From the NCBI GenBank assembly GCA_963580455.1, contig OY756968.1, positions 8,717,544 through 8,781,543 of the forward strand: a DNA stretch of 64,000 nt. Reading direction: 5' to 3'. How positions within the stretch are numbered: position 1 is the stretch's first letter; the number at the start of each line of letters is the position of its first letter. This DNA comes from Euonymus europaeus (Eukaryota; Streptophyta; Magnoliopsida; Celastrales; Celastraceae). Below the pieces are notes generated by a model, which made no database searches, was not told the DNA's origin, and saw nothing but the letters and a program-made list of their open reading frames with translations. This document shows positions 57,600 through 64,000 of this stretch, one piece after another. Position numbers and translations under genes: made by a program.

Positions 57600-57790
57600 A
57601 AGGCAACCATTTTTTGGGAGTTATGGGGTGCCTAATACCTTCCCCATACTCAATTGACCCCCGTACCCTCTTTCTCTAGTTCGCATGTACTTTTTAGTGT
57701 CCAATTGCACTTTAAATCTATTGGTGGCGACTTCTTCGTTTTTGCCAGTTGCTTCAGCTGGCGACTCTGATTAGGACTTTTGGTTTTTCT
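57600..57790 (+). mobile_element. LTR end and primer-binding region of Tat/Ogre-type element C
   Basis: GGGGTGCCTAATACCTTCCC, ATTGACCCCCGTACCC and GGTGGCGACTTCTTC are followed by CAGCTGGCGACTCTGATTAGG. This succession marks the LTR 3' end and the TGGCGACTCTG primer-binding region of Ogre-like elements. The LTR's other end is not identified. Confidence 0.7.
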
Positions 57791-59029
57791 TAAATCTTTG
57801 AGGGCCAGGCCTGTATGATTAATTGATGATTATTTTTTTTTGTTATGAGATATTTGGTTTGTGTATTTTGTAACAAATAATTTGTTTGTTTCATCTTGGA
57901 GTTGGTATTCTTCCTAACACACATATCACTATTCACACGCACACAAGTGGCCTACCACTCGAGCTCATAGCTCTAGCATTTAGAGAGGGTTGATTGCTAT
58001 TATCGTGAGATTTCGTCTTCGTATAGATAGTGGAAAACATCCCTATCAGATCGACTTCTCATAAAAGTTAAGGGAGGGCTTTTGTCTCAATATATGGGAT
58101 TTAAAAGCAACATGATTCGGTACCTCGCGAGATAGTTAGATAAACTTACCCATGCATATTAGATAAATCTTAGATTTGGTTTGAGACCTTAAGTCATTTT
58201 TAGGGATTTCAACCTTTTAGGAACAATAGGGACTTCTCTTATCTTTAACTCTATTTACTTTATGTATGTTTATGTATCTTTACCTTTGTTCATCCTTTAT
58301 ATGTCTGTATATATTTGTCAATTATTCACACATGTCCATATATATGTTCGACATATTTATCTTCCATACATCAGTTGAGGTAATGCCCAAGTATATGCTC
58401 GTTTAGTTATTCACATATCCCTGTATATACATTTCATGTACTATCCTACATGTATTAGTTAGGATATAGTCATGTATATATGTGTTATTTGTACAATAGT
58501 TCCCTTGTTTATAGATGAACATAAATTCACAATCAAGCATAGATTAAAATTGGCAATCGATCAAATACTGGGGCAATTTCAGGCAAATTGGAATGGATCA
58601 TGCTAGGATAGCATTTGGAAAATTCTGTATGCAATTTAAAGAATTTCATGTCGCTATTGTGGAATAGAGTTAGAGCTCTACTGTTGCTATGTCATTTCTC
58701 CCCCACCAATTTAGAGCTCAGTAACTGGACCAATTTGAAATTTTCAATCTCTATCGATCGCCTGTAGGAGTAATCTCCATGTGCATAACCATTTGTAGTC
58801 TAGCTCATGACCGCTGATTGGATTTTTGCAATGAGAATGTCTTTACTTTGTCTTGATAAGTTTTATAATACGACATTTGTATGTCCTAACATTTACATCA
58901 TGTCTCTCATAAGATAAAATTCCTTGTTCAAAATTTCTAAATTCATTTGTCTTCATTTTTCATCACTTTCCAATTTCAAATCTCAGACATTATAGTTAAC
59001 AAGATTAAAATTGATGATAATAAAGAAGA
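57791..59029 (+). other. Leader or deleted interior of element C
   Basis: No gag, protease or RT could be read. AT-rich, with TATATGT-like words around 58260-58500. A large deletion between primer-binding site and RNase H is inferred. Confidence 0.4.
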
Positions 59030-59930
59030 TGAACTTAATGAACCAAATTTTGGTGCACCCATTAACAATTTTGAACTCAAATCTGGCATTGAGAATGAAT
59101 TTTAGCTACAAATTTTGAGACTATTCAATCAAGAATGGAGCCGATCAAGTACATTTTTTAGTAACCATCTCTTGAAGGAAGGATTGAAAATGACGTGTGT
59201 TATTCTGTATGTTATGTAGAAGGCTGTAAAGGGTATCACAATCATGATTTATTTGGCAGAACAAGTGGTTGATGACTTGTAGCTGATGAATCCAGGGTTT
59301 TCAGAAGGAAGAGTATTGTCTTTGAAAATGGATAATGAAATGGGTCATGTTGTTTGATAATGCCTCTAATTTCGCCGATAGTGAAATTAGGGCTATGTTT
59401 ATTTCTCTAGAGGAAAAATTCATGCCATTTACTGCTAAGCTTTTATTTCACATGTACCAATAATGTATCTGAGCATGAGCCATGTGCCATAGGAGTTCAA
59501 GCTATTGTTGATGCGGGAATCAAAAAGCTTCCTCTTTCGTGGAGAAGTGGAAGTTATCAAAATTGAGAAGCGTAATGTTCAAGCATATTGTTTGAATATA
59601 GCAGATGAGTATGATGTTAAATCATGGTATTATGATTTGAAACAATACTTCTAGAATGACAAGTGCACCATGAAAAAACTTGCAGTTTCCTTTTTGGAAA
59701 CCAAATAGATCATGGAAGAAATTCTGGAAGGAATATGTGGCTCTCATTTAAATGGCTACTCAATAGTGAGGAAAATATTATGAACATGCTATTATTAGCT
59801 CGCCATGGAGAGAGATCGTATTAGCTATGCAGTCATAAGTGTCACAAGGGTCAGGTTTATGCAAACGTTACATATGTCCTAGTTAATCCATTACACGTGT
59901 TGATTTATCACTTATTGGACAACTTTGATA
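59030..59930 (+). pseudogene. pol (aRH-IN): RNase H to integrase zinc region of element C
   Basis: Broken pieces in order: ILYVM and KAVKGITIMIYLAEQVVDDL (RT-RNase H linker), MLFDNASNFADSEIRAMFIS (first Asp of the extra RNase H), AIGVQAIVDAGIKKL (Glu region decayed), QAYCLNIADEYDVKSWYYDL (linker near 59580-59640) and EGICGSHLNGYSIVRKIL (integrase H2C2). These match Ogre/Retand-type elements closely in wording. Many stops and shifts; no long ORF. Confidence 0.75.
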
Positions 59931-60551
59931 TGGTCAATGAATACAAGTTATGAATTTGGTTTTAGTGCATGGTTTTTTACCTCAGATGCTTTAATGCCTA
60001 ATAATTATGCCTCAAGTAGAGTACAATAATTACTTTTGTTGTGAGGTCATGTGTCGTTGATAATGGTGGCATGTTTTGACTTATTATCATGCATGGTTGC
60101 TTTAATTGTTGCAATGGTGGGGGTAGTGTGCATTGACCGTGAGGTTAAGGATGAAAATTTTAATATAGCTCAAATGTCTTGAACTGATACCATTAATAAC
60201 GAGTATAGCTGTGGAGACAATCTATGTATGGTTAAGGCAGGTGGCATGGTTTTGTATTTGAAGTCAATTTGGTACAATTGCTTTGAATTAATAGTAGGTT
60301 CTAGCACCTATTATTGGATTGAAGATAGAATAGGCGCGTAGAGCATATAGGTGCGGCTTACAAGGTTGTGATTATGTGAAAGACAATTACGGATGCTAAA
60401 TTAGTTATTTCCTTGTCTATGGATCTTTCGGTTGCTAAATGAGTTATTTCGCAGCCACTTACCATCTCTATCACTAGCTCAGACGTACATCTCGACTTTC
60501 CTCCTCTGTCTCCCTTTCTTGCTAATTTTTCAACCCTTCTTTAATGATTTT
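59931..60551. other. Gene-free stretch
   Basis: No domain was recognised. It may be 3' sequence of element C. Its right end supplies the ATTTT target of the next solo LTR. Confidence 0.35.
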
Positions 60552-61627
60552 TGTAACGCCCCGACCCGGGAGACGATACTGTTTAAACTTCGCCTAATAT
60601 CTACAAGATATTAACCCTCTACAACATCGTAACAAGATTTAATCCTAGTTCCCCATGTAGGATCCATAATTTCTAATGGAAATCTGGTAGCATCTCCCCG
60701 TATATCAAAGAATGCCTACCTGACATGCGCAACACATTCAATAATCATATATGGCCTCCGGCCATAACATCACATGCATCCATCCTAGGCAGGGCCTCAG
60801 GCCATCTACAACATGCATCCGTAATACATAATAAAACATAGCAACCATACATGTATCAACATGCAATTCAAACCCATAAAGTTCACATTCAAATTCAAGA
60901 GTCCTATCACAAGGCACCCTCTTAACCATACCATTCATACACTGAGAAAATGTTCACAAATGTAATCAACATGCACAATCATCAACCCATACATATAATA
61001 CCCACAATATAAAGGAGGTCGGTCCTTTAACCTAGTCCCATCCTAGTGTCTCTAGGTGGCACCACGTCATCCTGCCTCTTACAGATCCGTAATGCCAGTA
61101 TTCATACCAGTCTCGCCTATGTGGGAAGAAAATAAAGTAAAGGGTGAGCAATAGCTCAGTAGGGGCAAAGAGGATAACGAAATATAATAGCTGAAATAAA
61201 AAGGTAAGTCAATGCAGTAGCATACCAAAGACTACGAACCACCATATCAAATGCTTATCAATCTATGGTCTTATTTCCTTCCTGTAAGTCCGGATGGGAT
61301 GATGCCTCAACATCCATCCCAACATATTTCTATCAGTGAATACTGCCACCATATGACTCATTAATGAAAGCATGATCAATTACAAGACACCGGCCTTGTC
61401 TATACTGACTCAGGTTTCTTGAATTGATCCTTTGGAATCTTAGTATATTGCCTCATATGGGTGTCATTCAGTTGCAACCAAGCCGAGGTTCCACAACCCT
61501 TCTCCCATATGACATTCAAACAACTTACAGAAGTCACGAATCCATACTCGCACTTTCATGTGGCTCTAATGCAACAATGTCATACCATGGAATCAGTATA
61601 GAAATAAACGAATCCTAATTATATACA

Positions 61628-61652
61628 CATATATATATATATATATATATAT
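61628..61652. repeat. (AT)n microsatellite
   Basis: About twelve AT dinucleotides inside the solo LTR. A shorter TA run occupies the corresponding place in the split copy near 27587-27599. Confidence 0.9.
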
Positions 61653-62486
61653 CTACTCATGATGCATGAACAAGAACCACACATGCTTGGCATAAGACCG
61701 AGAAATCAATCAGGAATGCAATCTAACATTTTATGAAAATACGAGAATAATCCTAGGTTTGTTCTTCCTTAAGGAGAAAATAAGGAAAAATACAAATACG
61801 AGGACTAATGAAGATTAAATAACACATTTTAGATAACAAGAAAGAAATGAAATGATTGAGCTAGAATCTCCTACCTCGAATCCACGTAAATTCATGAAAA
61901 TCGAATATTTCCAAATTCTTGGGTTTGAATTCCTAGCCTAACATATGGCAAATTCACAACCCATTCCATAATTAATATTTCTCCTATAACTTATACAAAC
62001 GTAAATTAAACCATAATTTCAAGAAATCCTAGCTTTTCTCTCTCTAGAAGTTTCTTTCCCAAACTTGGAAAACCTTTAAATCGAACCTCAACTCTAAATC
62101 AACAACAAAACCTATATTCATAACCGTAATCAAGTATATAATCATTTTCCTTAAGCATCTAAACCCATATATGGAAGATTTGCACAAATCTAACAAAACC
62201 AAGATTTTAGAAACTCTATAAAATTTACCAAAATCACCAATTCTTACTTGAATCCTTCTTATATGTTGTTGAGCATCACCAAACCACAAATCTCCAAGTA
62301 TTAATCTTGCCCAAACGCTCTCTTTCTCCTTCTTCCTTTCTTCCCTCCCTCTCTTCTCTTTTTTTTCTGTCGTAGCTCACTCTTTCTCTTGGCAAAAAGA
62401 AAAAAGAAAAAATGGCCAACACCATTTAATTAACTTCTATTAATTTTTTTTTAAAGAAAATGGTCAAATGACGTTTAACAAAGATG

Positions 62487-62525
62487 GCCACTTTCGGTGG
62501 CCAAACATGGGCCACCGAAAGTGGC
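62487..62525. repeat. Perfect 16-bp hairpin
   Basis: GCCACTTTCGGTGGCC at 62487-62502 and its exact inverse at 62510-62525 are separated by seven bases. GC-rich in an AT-rich setting, ten bases before an (AT)n run. Confidence 0.9.
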
Positions 62526-62529
62526 TCAT

Positions 62530-62534
<5 letters not shown>

Positions 62535-62582
<48 letters not shown>
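62535..62582. repeat. (AT)n-(GTAT)n microsatellite
   Basis: About eighteen AT dinucleotides followed by three GTAT units. Confidence 0.9.
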
Positions 62583-62772
62583 ATTTAAATTTTGATATAT
62601 ATTTGATTTGATATAATTATTTTATTTATGATATAACTTATTCAATTCAAACATCTCTTTAGTGAATTTTAATCAAATACATGGTATTCCCAAACCCAAA
62701 TTACCAATTTAATTATTTATTATTAGTATTATTATTTCCTTTGGTATTTTCAAGTCTGGGTATCACAATTTT

Positions 62773-63003
62773 TGTCTCATCTACCCCAATTATTCTACCA
62801 CCTAACTAAGCTACATTTCTTCACCATCTCTTTCTCCTGCTCAAGTTTGTATCCCGACTATTCCTCACCTCTCTCTCTTTCATGACATTTTTACTCAACA
62901 CTTATTTAATGGTGTTTATCTCTTCTAGCCAGATTCTTCTTCTTCCTTTTTGAGTCGCTCATCTCCACTATAAACTAAAATTTATTAGCAAGTCACGTGC
63001 CGA
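62773..63003. other. CT-rich spacer
   Basis: No gene was seen. It is continuous in composition with 60440-60551 once the solo LTR is removed. Confidence 0.4.
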
Positions 63004-63619
63004 TAAGCATGAAAACGGGGTGGTTCGGGGATGGAATTTAGCCGCGCCGTCCCCACCGTGAAGTGAAAAAAATGCCCTGGCTCTCCTTTCGGGGCAACCC
63101 TTTTCACCCCGCCATTGCCCCATTATTCCCTGCTCCGCCCCGAATCAGTTTTCTTTTTTGAAAGAAGGTTTTAGTTGAATTAGGATTAGGGTTTATAATT
63201 TAGGGTTTAGGATTCAAGGAATTTAGTGTTTGGATTATTAATTTTAAGGTTTAGGTAAATTAGATTTAATGTTTAGACTTTATAGGCTTCGAGCATAAGG
63301 TTAAGGAGTTGAGACTTTAGGGTTAGTCTTTAGGTGAATTATGATTAGTGTTTAAAATTTGGGGCTTAGGATTGACGAATTAGATTTAGTATTTAGAGTT
63401 TAAGATTTATACATTTATACATATATAGGGTTTAGGGTGTATAAACTATGTGTATATAGGGTTTATAAACATATACATATATGTATATAACATATTTCGG
63501 GTGAGGGGTATCGGGGCGAGGAAACCTTAAACCCCATCCTTGCCTTGCTGGGGGGCAAACATTTGTGCCCCATCCTTGCCCCACCAAAGAATTGGGGCAG
63601 GAAAATTTTTCCACCCCTA
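63004..63619. mobile_element. hAT-like element, 616 bp, with internal telomere-like repeats
   Basis: The right end, read inward, is TAGGGGTGGAAAAATTTTCC. The left end is TAAGCATGAAAACGGGG, a decayed match. Flanking 8-mers CGTGCCGA (62996-63003) and TGTGCTGA (63620-63627) agree at 6 of 8 positions, as for hAT. Both arms are rich in CCCCGCC/GGGGCGG. The centre, 63180-63450, is a run of TTTAGGG-like words. No transposase. Confidence 0.65.
63180..63450 (+). repeat. Degenerate TTTAGGG-type interstitial repeats
   Basis: Words such as GGGTTTATAATTTAGGGTTTA and its variants recur at irregular spacing. Imperfect plant telomere repeat inside the hAT-like element. Confidence 0.7.
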
Positions 63620-63662
63620 TGTGCTGAGTTTTTCTTTCCCTTTACATCAGTGGAATACCTTG

Positions 63663-63670
63663 TCTATAAA
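63663..63670 (+). promoter_or_regulatory. TATA box before the terminal ORF
   Basis: CTATAAATC lies about 85 bp upstream of the ATG at 63752. Confidence 0.4.
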
Positions 63671-63751
63671 TCAATCATAGCTAGGCAATCTTCTCCCACT
63701 TTTCTAGTTGATTTTGAATTTCTTCAGTTTAGCTCATCTCTGATACATATT

Positions 63752-64000
63752 ATGGCTTCCAAAAGACAACGTGAGCAACCTCCTTAAATGTCCGATGTAA
63801 ATCTCTTTATTAGTTAGGAAGCATTTGGAGGATACCAAGAATTAGTAAATGGGCGAAAGATTATCCCAGAGAGAGGTTTCATGCTTCTTTAACAGTAGAG
63901 CCCACCATCACAAGAATTATTGTTGTTCGGGGTTGGAAAAATTTTGTTGCACAGCCAAAACCTGCAGTTGTTCTAGTGGTAATAGAATTTTATGCTAATT
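63752..64000 (+). pseudogene. Plant-transposon protein (PF20167-like), cut by window end
   Basis: ATG 63752 reads MASKRQREQPP, then a stop. The frame resumes with EAFGGYQELVNGRKIIPERG and, after a further stop and shift, TRIIVVRGWKNFVAQPKPAV and VIEFYAN. The PERGF..RGW..F..P..V..EFYAN pattern is that of the putative plant transposon protein family, found in extra ORFs of LTR elements. The C-terminal part lies outside the window. Confidence 0.65.

Larger units (their letters stand above)
60552..62767. mobile_element. Solo LTR (family Z/X), 2,216 bp, perfect 5-bp duplication
   Basis: It starts TGTAACGCCCCGACCCGGG and ends GGGTATCACA. ATTTT flanks it at 60547-60551 and 62768-62772. Blocks at 60690, 61150 and 61870 are shared with the split copy at 24595-38061. 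There is no polyprotein inside. It is a solo LTR of a gypsy-type family with at least two copies here. Confidence 0.85.

Overview
This window looks like a repeat-dense intergenic region of a flowering-plant nuclear genome, probably a eudicot. It is AT-rich, has spliced transposase genes, long LTRs, AAACCCT-type telomere-like motifs and simple repeats. Almost everything recognisable derives from transposable elements, most of it broken by stops and frameshifts. Only one small ORF (20354-20704, minus) looks like a possible ordinary host gene. No rRNA, tRNA, CRISPR array or bacterial-type feature was seen.

Left part (1-20 kb). A minus-strand Ty3/gypsy remnant with LTR-like repeats (1-4127) abuts the 3' end of a LINE-like element (zinc-binding plus RNase H domains, 4128-5090). 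A decayed Mutator-like element lies on the minus strand (about 6.06-9.54 kb). A second Mutator-like locus (about 11.1-16.7 kb) pairs a spliced MURA transposase on the plus strand with a convergent Ulp1-type cysteine protease gene on the minus strand. This is the arrangement of Kaonashi (KI) type MULEs.

Middle (20-42 kb) is a nest. A plus-strand Ty1/copia element of Sire-like appearance (LTR from about 22343, gag from 24168) is split inside gag by a solo LTR (24595-38061, 5-bp target duplication). That solo LTR is itself interrupted by another solo LTR (25086-27024, 5-bp duplication TAATC) and by a minus-strand Tat-lineage gypsy element (27786-37123). The gypsy element has two 520-bp LTRs, gag, protease, RT, two RNase H domains, integrase and an extra antisense ORF. 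The copia gag, protease, integrase and RT resume at 38062-41703.

Right part (42-64 kb). It holds an unusual array of about 12 short hairpins sharing the loop AACTTAT, and a copia LTR with its primer-binding site (44160-45737). A 1.2-kb Pack-MULE (46848-48058) carries the start of an LRR receptor-kinase gene. A second Tat-like gypsy element follows, with its pol on the minus strand (52147-56770) and an antisense plant-mobile-domain ORF on the plus strand (49595-52050). A third Tat remnant lies on the plus strand (57600-59930). A solo LTR with perfect 5-bp duplication (60552-62767), a hAT-like element filled with degenerate telomere-like repeats (63004-63619) and the start of a plant-transposon protein running off the window end complete it.

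The genes do not form a host pathway. Their relationships are those of mobile elements: gag-pol modules for copying, transposases for excision, and accessory ORFs (Ulp1-like protease, PMD and PF04195-like proteins) carried alongside. I found no clearly new functional system. The best leads are the covarying hairpin array, the two Tat elements with different antisense ORFs, the Pack-MULE capture and the KI-type MULE.
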